From assembly GCA_030549495.1 (NCBI GenBank), contig JAUIRK010000098.1:95800-159799 (forward strand): DNA of 64,000 nt, written 5' to 3'. A program made the translations under genes and the position numbers. The notes beneath the pieces were generated by a model. That model did not search any database, was not told the DNA's origin, and saw nothing but the letters and a program-made list of their open reading frames with translations. Shown here piece by piece: positions 54,311 through 64,000 of this stretch (positions are counted from its first letter, which is position 1; the number at the start of each line of letters is the position of its first letter). The stretch comes from Nectonema munidae. Lineage: Eukaryota; Nematomorpha; Nectonematoida; Nectonematidae.

Positions 54311-57115
54311 AACACAGTCAGCTGCCATTTTAAAAAGTCCCAACAATGTTAAACTAGCGACCCTAAATTTATCATCACGATTTTTCCGACCAATTTTTAT
54401 AAAAGAGAAAGAATTAAGAGCGCTTATTGATACCGGATCAGAATTATCCTTTATAAATGAGAAAATTGTATTTGATTTAAATCTATCAATAAAGCTTTGT
54501 AATAAATTTACTGTAGAATTGGCTCAAAAATCTAGTTTGATAATTAATTCCTTTATCCTTACAGATATAATGTTTGAAGGGCGTACTTATAAAGGTGTTA
54601 AGCTTTTAATAATGAAAACTTTGATAAGCGATGTAATTCTTGGTGAAGATTTCCAAGTAAAACACAAAAGCTTAGTAGTTAACTTTGGTGGGCCTTTAGA
54701 ATCATTGAAATTGTGTGCTTTAAAACCTCTTAACATTCCATATCCTCAACTTTTTCCCAATTTGTCTAAGAGTTGCAAACCTATAGCCATCAAATCAAGG
54801 TTGCATTCAAATTTAGATAAAATATTTATTGTTCAAGAAGTTCAAAGGCTACTTGAAGCAAAAATAATTAGACATAGTAATAGTCCTTGGCGTGCTCAGG
54901 TCTTGGTGGTGCGTAATGAAGTGAATAAACCACGTATGTGCATAGATTACAGTACAACAGTTAATAAATATTCTTCCTTAGATGCCTACCCGCTTCCCCG
55001 AATTGATGATATTATTCAGAAGGTTTCACATTACAATTTTTTTTCGAAATTTGACATGACTTCAGCATACCATCAAATAGAGATTTCTCCAGATGAAAGG
55101 AAGTTTACAGCTTTCGAGTCTAATAACAGTCTTTATGAATTTAATCGTATCCCGTTTGGATTAACTAATGCTGTGGCTGTTTTTTCACGTGTTATAAACA
55201 CTATAATTAATGAAAGCGATTGCTGTGGAGTCGTAGCGTATCTTGATGATATTACAGTGTGCGGTAAAACGAAACAAGAGCATGATGACAATTTGAAAAA
55301 GTTTATGTCGGTTGTTGAGAAATACGGCCTTACGCTAAATCAAGAAAAATGTGTTTTCTCAACTGACAAAATTAACTTGTTGGGATATGAAATTAAGAAT
55401 GGTACAATTTCGCCTGACCCTAAGAGGATTGAGCCGTTGATGCGATTACCTGTTCCAAATAGTAAAAAAGAGTTAGATCGTGTTCTAGGTTTATTCGCAT
55501 ATTATGCAAAATTTATACCTCATTACTCTGACAGTATTCGTTTTTTATTAAATTGTTCTAAATTTCCATTAAGTAAAAATCAAGAAAAATCTTTTGAAAC
55601 CTTGAAAACTTCTTTATCTAAATCTTCGTTATACTCCATATCTGAAAATGATGGAAATTTCACAGTTGAAACTGACGCTTCAGATTTAGCACTTTCCGCT
55701 ATTTTAAGTCAATAAGGAAGACCGGTAGCGTACCACTCTAGAACTTTTCACAACCATGAGAAAAGTTATCCTTCTATAGAAAAGGAAGCCTTAGCAATAG
55801 TGGACTCAGTACGTAAATGGAAACATCTGTTGATGGGACGACGTTTCACCATAATTACTGATCAAAAGCCAGTCTCATTTCTTATGAATGCCAATAAGAG
55901 TCTAAGCAAAATAAAAAATGATAAAATTGTCCGTTGGAGACTTGAATTGGCCCAGTTTAGGTACGATATTAACTATAGACCGGGGAAAAACAATTTAGCT
56001 GCAGATCTATTTTCACGTGTTTCTTCTATCAGGGTAAATAAACTCAGGGAGTTACATCAGGGACTTTGTCATCCTGGCGTTACAAGGTTGTATCATTACG
56101 TTAAGACTAAGAACATGCCATATTCACTTCAAGAAGTCAGAGAAATTAATAACTTGTGTTCCATTTGTTCAGAAGTAAAGCCTCGTTTTTATAAACCTCC
56201 TGACTCTCATTTGATCAGAGCAACTGAGCCATTTCAACGCTTATCAATAGATTATAAAGGACCCTTACCCACTACATCCAAAAACAGGTACCTATTCACT
56301 GTTATTGATGAATACAGTAGGTTCGTTTGGGCCTTTCCATGTAAATACGCTGATACAAACAACGCTAAGGAACATCTTTTTAGTATTTTCACCGTTTTTG
56401 GTTTACCACAAATTATTCATTCAGATAGGGGTACCCATTTTACTTCAAAAGAATTTGAAGATTGGTTGAAAAATCACGGTATAGTCCCCTCTCATACAAT
56501 GCCCTATCATCCTACATCCAACGCTCAATGTGAACGCGACAATGGGGTTATTTGGAGATCTTTAGTTCTTGCATGTAAAAATAAAGGTTTACCCTTATCT
56601 CAGTGGGAAGAAGTTTTACAGCAGGTTTTACATTCTCAACGATCGTTATTATGCACCACCACTAACGAAACACCACACGAGCGTCTATTTATTCACCGTC
56701 GTAGGACCTCTAATGGCGAGGCATTGCCCAACTGGCTGCTAAGCCCTGGGCCGGTTTATTTAAAAAAACATGTTAAATTTTCAAAATATGAGTCGCCAGT
56801 AGAAGAAGTGGAGCTTATAGAAGCCAATCATAATTCCGCTCGCATTCGTAAGAGTGATGGTCGGGAAACGAGTGTTTCACTTCTAGACTTAGCACCTAAA
56901 ACTTGTTGTGATCAAAGTAATCAAAATGAACAATCATCAAATGGAGAAGATCAACACAGAGAAGTAAACAAATTGCAAACAACTGAAGATGATGTTCAAA
57001 GTAATGAAGAAATGGATCCGGAACTGATGAGTATGCCTAGAAGATCAACAAGAATCAAAAACCCGCCAAAAAGATTCACTTCGGAAGATTACTTAGGAGG
57101 GAAGAGTGTAGTATA
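54311..57115 (+). pseudogene. pol region of the Ty3/gypsy element
   Basis: Domains by position: aspartic protease about 54400-54660 (LIDTGSELSFI); reverse transcriptase about 54750-55500 (FDMTSAYHQIEISP, IPFGLTNA and the active-site YLDD); RNase H about 55660-56020 (ETDASDLALSAIL, then KPVSFL); integrase about 56030-56700 with an HHCC-type finger (LHQGLCHPGV ... CSIC) and DDE core (IDYKGPLP, SDRGTHFTS). A basic and acidic tail lies before the LTR. It is unusually complete for this window but broken. Confidence 0.9.
57095..57106 (+). promoter_or_regulatory. Polypurine tract
   Basis: AGGAGGGAAGAG lies directly before the 3' LTR, the usual position and composition of the plus-strand primer of LTR elements. 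Confidence 0.75.
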
Positions 57116-57412
57116 ATTCAAGCCTTCAAGCATCACTTCACCTTTTCCATTATCAAATCTCCTCTCCACTTATTTTATCACTCAATATTAATTGCAAAAA
57201 CCTTGCCATTAACTTCAATTATACAAATCATGTTAATATATATTGCACTCATTTTCTATCTGTTTATTCACCTTGTTGTCCTGTTCGTTGTTGCTTCTTT
57301 TCTCACTCCTGATGTTAGTAAGACATTTCACTTCTTTCTTTTGCACTTTTATACCAACTACATTTCAGGGTGTTAAATAAAGAGTTCATTTTGTATCGCT
57401 TTTATCACAACA
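57107..57412 (+). repeat. 3' LTR
   Basis: 306 bp, same ends as the 5' LTR. The 36-bp length difference lies within the first 100 bp. Confidence 0.92.
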
Positions 57413-57417
57413 AATAT

Positions 57418-58030
57418 GCAGCATATATTTTATCTAATTTGGTTTTTGAAATTTTTGATTTAACAAATCATCAAGCAATCTTATGGCATAATCATATTAA
57501 CACAAAAATTTATCGAGTAATTGGAGTTCTCAAAAACTTCAAAAACATGTTTCCAGTTAAGATAAAACTTACGTTGTATAATTCCTTTTTTCTTCTACTG
57601 CATTTTAATATGGGGTCATCAAAATATCTCCTCACTATTTTTTCTCAAAAAAAAGTAAGCAGATATACATGTAATGCACAACACCATATGGCACATACTG
57701 ATCTTCTATTTTTATTTTAAAATTATTTAAGATTTGTGACATGTATATATTTTATGCTTCTTTTTTATTTATAAATTCTTCAATGGTTTCTTCCACATAT
57801 CTTTACAAATTTCATACATTTTAACTCCGATGTTTGTAAGTACGAACCTTGTCAAGCACATAAATCTGTTATCCCATTCTATAGCAATAAACTTGGTAAG
57901 CAAAATTTGGAATATAAACTCGCATATACTTAGAATAACTTTTTGAGTGAGGCTTTATTCTTCTACAACAGAATTGGTAAATTAAAAAAAAACTGAAAGA
58001 GAGCCTTAATGAAAAATACAAAGTTTATTG
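57418..58030 (+). mobile_element. APE-type LINE A, 3' portion
   Basis: Continuation of LINE A after the LTR element: HNHINTKIYRVIGVLKNFKN (57500) and LTLYNSFFLLLHFNMG (57570) are the RT thumb region. CNAQHHMAHTDLLF (57670), then PFYSNKLGKQNLEY (57880) and a C-terminal LKESL-like end near 58000 follow. No clear poly(A) or target duplication is found at the end. Confidence 0.8.
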
Positions 58031-58400
58031 TAACGCCTAAAAATGTCGATGATAACGGTGAATTGGCAGAGATCTTCAATCTTCACGTTTTCTCTGGCTC
58101 ATTGATAGCCTTTGTTGATGATGGTGAAGATCTAAAGAAGTGACGCCTCTAATTTCTTTATTTACATATATATAAGATTATGTTCTGTGCATTATGCAGG
58201 TATGTGTATGTGTGTGTGTGTGTCCTTGTGAGTACATTGAGGTTTAAATGTGTTATAAATGTAATTTTGTCTTGGAGATTAAATATTAACAGTAGAGGAT
58301 AGTGCGTACATTAAAAGGTGTTAATTGATTGTCATTTAATAACATTAGATGATAATGTTACAGTTATTGAAAAGAAAAAACTGATACTTTTTTCATAATG
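58031..58400. other. Short (TG)n run, otherwise nothing seen
   Basis: A TG-rich microsatellite lies at about 58199-58224. No gene. Confidence 0.5.
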
Positions 58401-59127
58401 ATAATAAGAAGAAAAAGGCTATAAATTTAAAAACAAAATATGAAATAATAAAGCTGAATGAAAGTGATGAAGCTCTTAAAAGCATAACAAAGTAGTTAGA
58501 TGTGTCAACCTCAACGGTTTTAACAATAATAATAATCAAAGAAAAATACAAAATTCTGACAAAAACTAAGGAAACTTAGCTTATGAACTTAACTTGGACA
58601 AGAACAAAAGAAGCAGACAGTTTAATTCCTAGAATTGAGGTCCTTTTAACAGCACGGATCAACGACTAGGCACAATGAGTGTATGTGCCTGCACTCAAGT
58701 TGTTATTTGCTCAAAAACATTTTCTATTTTTAGGGATCTTTGTTAAAGAGAAAATTTGGAAGAAACATCTGTAGCTAGCAAAAGCTGGTTCCAAAAGGGA
58801 AACTTGAGTCAAGATGAAGATTCTGCTAAGAAATTCTCTCAAAAATTAGAAAGGATCATTGAAGAAGGGAATATAAGATCATCCCATTTTTGGATGTTGA
58901 TGAAATAGGGTTCTTTTGGAAAATAATTACTGGAAAACTTTTACTTCCAAGGAAGAATATAGAATGCCACGTTCCAAAACAGCTAGTGATCGATTAATAC
59001 TTCCCTTTAGTGGAAATGCAGAATGTGATTGCAAATTAAAAGCCATGCTCATTTACCACGCAGGAAACTAACGAGCGCTAAAAGAAATTTATAAAAGACT
59101 TTTGGAAGAGTAACAAGAAAACCTTAG

Positions 59128-59265
59128 TTAACACGTTAACGACCAGAATAATCAGACGATATCTAGTATAAAGCAGAAGATTTGTATTAAAAAGCATTAA
59201 TAAAGGCAGACGATTCACATTTTTATAAAGTCGACATATGTCGACTGTGGTCGATAACCGGTTAA
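59128..59265 (-). mobile_element. piggyBac-type MITE-3, in Tigger 1
   Basis: TTAA at 59128-59131 and 59262-59265. Termini TTAACACGTTAACGACCAG and, reverse-complemented, TTAACCGGTTATCGACCACA. The perfect palindrome GTCGACATATGTCGAC (59230-59245) lies 16 bases inside the right TTAA. Body shared with MITE-2. It interrupts the Tigger transposase, so it is younger than that element. Confidence 0.88.
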
Positions 59266-59392
59266 AGCCACTTTATTTGAAGAATAGTTTACACAAAATT
59301 TTATCCCATAAGTAAAAATATAATGTCAAAAAATAGGCATTTCTTATATTTTCTAGCAGTCTAGATCATTGATAAATGCTCCTTCCCAACCA

Positions 59393-60001
59393 TTACAGTA
59401 AGCTCACGATAACTTGAAGTCTTGAAGACTCAAAAATTATTTTGAGTTATCCATTGTTAGAGTTCAACTAAGTTGCAGTGTAGTGTAGTACGCTGTATCA
59501 AATTTTGTCAAATGAATATATTTTTGACCATGACTATTCTGTGTTACTGCGATGCGTTAAATTAAGGGACCAAAAGCTCAGAATAAATTATTTTGAATAT
59601 ATTTTATTTTATAAAAAACAACAGGAACGAATAGATACAAAAATGCTATAGATTACATGGAAAAAATGTGGACACTTCAGGCCTCCCCGCATAAGACAAT
59701 ATTAAACCATGTCATAATAAATCAAATGAATTTATTAGTGCTGCAAATCTTCTAGAACGCAATGAATTAACACATCCGTGAATCACACTTCTATTGATTT
59801 GTATTTAAAGTATCTGAAATATTTAGCTTGAAAAATTCAAGTTAACCAAAGTTCAAGACATGTAATTTGATATCCAAACACACATGAATTTCTTTGAGTT
59901 AAACGAAGAATTGAACGTGTGTGAGCTAAAGCTGGTATTGGGATTTGACTTCAGGTTAAACGGAATTTCTGATTATCTGACTTTGAGTTATTGGAAGCAC
60001 A
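59393..60001. mobile_element. Probable pogo-type non-autonomous insert in Tigger 1
   Basis: The Tigger protein line breaks between NAPSQPL and VKLMFLFPNT, which should be about ten residues apart, but about 600 bp lies between. The insert starts CAGTAAGCTCACGATAACTT-GAAGTC; near its right end the reverse complement reads GCTTCCAATAACTC-AAAGTC, a related terminal repeat. No coding capacity. Exact ends are uncertain. Confidence 0.6.
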
Positions 60002-60625
60002 AAAGTCAAATTAATGTTCTTATTTCCAAACACTAAGTTCCTCTTACAATACCTGCATCAAGGAGTGATTGCTAGATTCAATGCCTATTTTCTTCGTTAT
60101 ACATTTGAAAAGCTAATTGAAGCCATAGATAGGGAGGAGAAGCATTAATTTTAGCATTTTAGAAAGGCTTTAACATTTTGATGCTGTGAAAATGATCGAA
60201 AAAGTGTGGATAAGCGCTAAACAAAAGAACATTGAAACTGTTTGGAAAAAACTTTGCTCTCAATTTTTAGTGGATCTGACATTTGTTAAATAGCCAGAAA
60301 AATTGTGCAAAGTCAATATGAAAACATTCTTAGGATCGTTAACAGCGCTCATTTTGATGACATCAATGACTTGCTTTATCCTGATAAAGAAAAACTCACG
60401 AACTAATTAAACGGGAAAATAAGAAAGCAAGAAATGATAGCGACAATGAAGAAATTCCTAAAGCTGCCATCTCTGATTATTGTTTGAGTCGACGAAGCCT
60501 CGATAAAGTTTTTACAGACATTGAGAATGCTATCAAAATATTTAAATCTAATCACTCAAATTGGCAAAGAAGTTAAAAAGTGGCTTTACATTTGGTGAAG
60601 GCATTCTCTTGTTACGGAGAAATTT

Positions 60626-63140
60626 AGCATTCTTTTATTAAAACGATGGCTTGGATAAAGCATATATTTTATTGTTCCCTTTTGTTTCTTATGTTTTAAA
60701 AGGTAAATTTTTCTGAATAAGAAAATAACCCTAATTAATATTTTGTTTTGTATGCATAAATGTAAGTACGTAGATGTGAGATATTTTTACATTTAATGAT
60801 TTAAGATGTTCTGTAGGACATTAGGAAAAGATCCAAAAATAAATGCTAAAACAACCTAAAACAACGTATATCAAGAGAAAGATCACATTTTGTTTGCTGT
60901 TTTGTAACAGTAAACCGTTTTTTTGTGTAAAAGTATCATCAAAGGAAAATTCTTTTGTATTGAGTAGTACATAATTACTTATTATATGATTGAGATTAGG
61001 TGAACCCTTACAATTTTGCTTTTCTCACTTTTCTTAAATTAGTTCTAAGTTTTTTGTATCAAGTTTATTTCAACTAAAGATGTATCGGACATGAAATTTT
61101 CTTTTGGATAAAGTAAAAATTCAGAAAAAAAACTTTGCGGCATATAGAAAAAAGGAAACGGTTTGTAAATTGCGGAATGCGAATGTTGATGATCCGGGAA
61201 TGAGGAAGTTAGGAGGATGTAAACATTTTTGAGGATGATTCGCATCTGCAGATATACGATACATCTCTAATTTCAAGATATGATAAAAGTTTACAGGTAG
61301 TGATTAACAAGGCTGCACTTGCAACAAAACCTTAAGTAATATGCATCCAATAAATTTACTTTCTTTGTTTTTATGAATTTTTTTCTATTATCTTTTCTTA
61401 AAATGATATACTAAGTAGTTTATTAACGTAGATTATAGCTAATGATATAATAGATATAGGGTGATTAAAATGAGTAATTGTAATTGTGAACTGTATTTAA
61501 ATACATATAAAGTTTGCTTTCAATTAGAGTTAATCGAATGTATAAAAATGCCTTCCAAAATGTAATGTATTTCCAATGACATATCAATAACTTTTTTCTA
61601 GTTAAAATTTTAAAAAGGTGTGTTATAATGTACACATAAGAAAATAAGTTAATTGTTTGGCATAAGCTTGTGCTCGTGCAATAATTAAATCCTTCATACT
61701 GTTTATACAGCATGTCCACGCTGTCAACAGCAATAGGTAAACGTCTAATGTTGTTTAGGTGAGAAGCTCTGAGTTCACTATACGGAAGCAAACATGGGCG
61801 TAGATGTATTTGTCCTTCAAGATTTTTGAAAATAAAGCTAAAGTAAGTATTTAATTAGAATTTCTTTAATTAATTTATTTTAATATTTATTTTAATTGCA
61901 TGTAATTAGCAAAATTATCAATCTATTTGAAAGTATTTAAATTGATTTTCAGAGCAATTGAAGCCAATCTTGAGTACAGCATTTTAACTGTGTACGTGTA
62001 AAAAAGAAGTTATTTATTGATGAGTTTTTGTCCAGAGATAAATAAAATAAGCTCTTTTTAAGAGGATTGTAAAAGAAAGTAAAAAAAGAAACATTTCAGA
62101 GCCGAAAATAGACATTTTTAAGAAAAAAATTATTAAATCAATATTTAAAATGCAACATCATTCATCTCATGTTCAAATGACTCAAAATAAATTTTTCTGA
62201 CATGATATTTTTACTTTTACAGCTTTTATAAACATCCTGAATGACTTTAAACTCTCTTTCAGCCGATTTGGCTGGGGGTATATGCTAAAAAAAAAAGAGA
62301 AAAATTATCCTAGGTGACTACCCATATACAATAGCTCCCAAGCAATAGGGAATTCTGCGTTCTGCGATATAGTTATGTTTTTCTGAGTTCTAGATCCGCC
62401 TACTTAAATTTAGGATTGGCACAAGGTATAAGTCCCAAAACAGTTTCATGTTACGAGCTAGGTTAGGCATAGTCGGTAATCTGGCCTCTATAGGAGTCCG
62501 CTTGTAGGACCGTCTAAACATTCCAATATTAAAACATATATCCTAGGGACTACATTTAGGGATGGAGTCAAATTCCAGGGGTAGATTGTTCCTAACCTAG
62601 CATGCCTTAAATTATGTATATCTTTCTTAACCCTATAACATGTATCAAATATTATTTATTAATAATATATAAGATATTGCATGCCTTCAAACGCTTCTAT
62701 TTTTGTAGCATATACCTTTTATAATCATATTCTTTTATTTAGGAACAAGATACATTCCGTTGTGCCGGTTTTTTACCCTGGTTTTCTTCCTCTGAAGAAT
62801 TCAAAGGTTTTTACGGTTAGGTAGTGCTCTAGCGACCCGATTCTACGTGGTTAGTAATCAAGCTATCACTAGACAATAAGTTTGTTTCCCAAATTGGGAG
62901 CGTTCGCGTTAGGATTGTATCGTTCACTCAGATGTGTTTATATATTGTAACATAAATTCTTGTAAAATAATATATATAACAAGGTATAGCTATTCTTTTG
63001 TAACAAGGGCCGGTAGGCGTTTAGTGGGATGGAAAGTCCAGATAGACTTGGACTCAGCATTCCGGGGGGGGGCACGATATCCGAAAGGATGGGTGCGAAC
63101 GCCACAAACAACTTAATTAATTAATTAAAGCCGATTTGGA
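60626..63140. other. No recognised gene
   Basis: AT-rich. A minus-strand open frame at 61465-61791 (with YSELRASHLNNIRRLP) has no domain that I recognise. From about 62340 to 63115 the DNA is less AT-rich and contains short phrases (CTAGGTTAGGCATAG, GGCCTCTATAGGAGTCC, a G9 run at 63064) suggestive of a decayed repeat; I cannot classify it. Confidence 0.4.
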
Positions 63141-63146
63141 GATTGG

Positions 63147-63960
63147 TTACTCCTCGAAATGTTCACCTTTGAAATTTCTTTTTTCAATGATTTTGTAAGC
63201 ATAAAATCGCTTTTTTATAAGGTTTAAATATTTTAAACAGGTTTTCGAAATCATTTTCATTATACTTTTAATCATTGAACCAAAATTTCTTCCAATCATA
63301 ACAAATGAAGCGGCATGTACTAACCAAGGAAGCTCTCCACTTGGGTAAAAGAAGAAAGGCAAGAATTGTTAAAGTTGCTTTCGAGTTCCATCTTGCTCTA
63401 CTGATGTTTGGAAGTTTTGAGAACTTAATTTGTGGAAAAAAACCATTTGCTTCAAAATATTTAAAAACTTGTACTAAATGGAACAAGAACCTCATATCAT
63501 CTCTTCCCACTGAGCTCTCATAAATTTTTTCGTCACCATTTTCAAAATTTAAAATCAATTTGCTGTAATTTTTCACAAGTTCTTGAATAAATGGATATTC
63601 TATGTTATGGGAAGTGTTGTTTTCTTTGAAATTTTGATTCATTACCAGATAAAGTATTCTATCAAGTCAACTTATAAATTGTCATTCTTCTAAATTCCTC
63701 TCAGTAAACATTTTCTGTAAAATTCTGACTGCTCCGTTTTTTCTGCGACATTTGTAGCATCACTGATGATCATTTTTATCGACTCCCCAAGCTTATAAGC
63801 ATTTATCCTAACTTCTCTTGTTTCATTTTTCAGCATTATAACCTGAATTTCATTACCATCCATTTTTTCCCATCAAAATGGACACACCAAAATTATTTAG
63901 ATAAAATTTCCATCATTTCTTTGTTCATATCAGATCATTTTCTTCTAACAGCTTTGTATA
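63147..63960 (-). pseudogene. Decayed multicopy transposon-like protein
   Basis: Minus strand, in coding order: VHFDGKKW near 63885, IQVIMLKNETREVRINAYKL and KMIISDATN near 63850-63740, then at 63642-63268 NIEYPFIQELVKNYSKL, GRDDMRFLFHLVQVFKYFEA, FSKLPNISRARWNSKATLTI and CRFICYDWKKFWFND, followed in another frame by NDFENLFK and KKAILCLQNH. I associate this domain series with an uncharacterised, high-copy protein family in invertebrate genomes that behaves like a transposon gene, but I cannot name the superfamily. Several frame changes and an internal deletion are present. The window ends in a tandem AATAAAATCAAAT run. Confidence 0.5.
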
Positions 63961-64000
63961 TTGCTGCTCAAATAAAATAAAATCAAATAAAATAAAATCA

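Larger units (their letters stand above)
53162..57412 (+). mobile_element. Ty3/gypsy LTR retrotransposon, nearly full length, broken
   Basis: A 4.25-kb element with LTRs at both ends, inserted in LINE A and flanked by the 5-bp duplication AATAT (53157-53161 and 57413-57417). Parts in order: gag with two CCHC knuckles, protease, reverse transcriptase, RNase H, integrase. The protease-RT-RNase H-integrase order and the two-knuckle gag indicate Ty3/gypsy. It has no envelope. The LTRs differ by one length difference and roughly seven to ten substitutions by eye, so it is neither brand new nor ancient. About three to four breaks in the coding part make it a fossil. Confidence 0.93.
58405..60625 (+). 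pseudogene. Tigger/pogo transposase 1, with two nested insertions
   Basis: Plus strand, jerky/CENP-B-like. KYEIIKLNESDEALKSITK near 58440 is the Psq helix-turn-helix. ASKSWFQKGNLSQDEDSAKK with FSQKLERIIEEG (58770-58870) is the end of the CENP-B part. DVDEIGFFWK near 58900 is the first catalytic Asp box. After the MITE (59128-59265) the line resumes with SLINAPSQPL near 59370, and after a second insertion with VKLMFLFPNTKFLLQYLHQ (60003), GVIARFNAYFLRYTFEKLIE (60070), AVKMIEKVWISAKQKNIETV (60185) and FTDIENAIKIFKSN (60510). Many stops and frame changes. It is a dead transposon, not a domesticated gene. Confidence 0.85.

Noticed and set aside
61465-61791. 108-codon minus-strand open frame with YSELRASHLNNIRRLP
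   Set aside because: Could be a fragment of a mobile or host gene, but I recognise no family and see no splice partners.

Overview
The window is an AT-rich stretch of an animal nuclear genome, very dense in transposable elements. Three spliced host genes can be read, all on the minus strand and all conserved in animals: profilin (77-6849, three coding exons), a SREK1IP1-like zinc-knuckle splicing cofactor (31148-33315, four coding exons) and the LDL-receptor chaperone MESD/Boca (last exon, 48765-49255). Their introns range from about 50 bp to 5.7 kb. The base composition, the gene set and the load of piggyBac, hAT, Mutator, pogo/Tigger, Penelope and APE-type LINE copies suggest an arthropod. 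A parasitic copepod such as a salmon louse is my best guess, but this is inference only.

Layout. 0-7 kb: profilin, whose first intron holds a piggyBac copy (3.6-5.7 kb) and whose second holds a 137-bp TTAA-flanked MITE. 7-21 kb: mostly non-coding AT-rich DNA with two piggyBac remnants on the minus strand (11.5-12.3 and 16.3-17.4 kb), a SINE, several local tandem repeats, a CA-rich minisatellite and a 0.55-kb inverted-repeat element. 21.5-25.3 kb: a Penelope-like retroelement whose 3' part is interrupted by a 2.2-kb Mutator-like transposon. 25.9-30.2 kb: a 325-bp hAT MITE with a perfect 8-bp target duplication, then a 3.3-kb hAT element that itself carries a second inverted-repeat insert. 31-33 kb: the SREK1IP1-like gene. 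33.8-36.2 kb: LINE fragments. 37.7-41.1 kb: a Tigger remnant, minisatellites and a fifth piggyBac.

42.1-43.1 kb is about 1 kb of almost pure homopolymer and is probably an assembly or consensus artefact. 43.7-48.2 kb: a piggyBac interrupted by a LINE with a 13-bp target duplication. That LINE encodes a 2A ribosome-skipping motif (DVESNPGP) in front of a zinc finger. 48.8-49.3 kb: MESD. 51-58 kb: a SINE, then a LINE split by a Ty3/gypsy LTR retrotransposon (target duplication AATAT). 58.4-60.6 kb: a pogo/Tigger transposase split by two smaller elements. 63.1-64.0 kb: a decayed multicopy transposon-like gene.

The most unusual pattern concerns the piggyBac group. Two piggyBac copies end in a 3' segment of about 150 bp that begins with a terminal-repeat-like sequence plus a short palindrome. 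Three free-standing TTAA-flanked MITEs have the same plan: palindrome at one end only, about 16 bp inside the TTAA, total length about 135-138 bp. The palindromes differ in sequence but keep their pairing. This suggests that the 3' end of such piggyBac elements is a ready-made MITE and that the palindrome is a conserved functional site.
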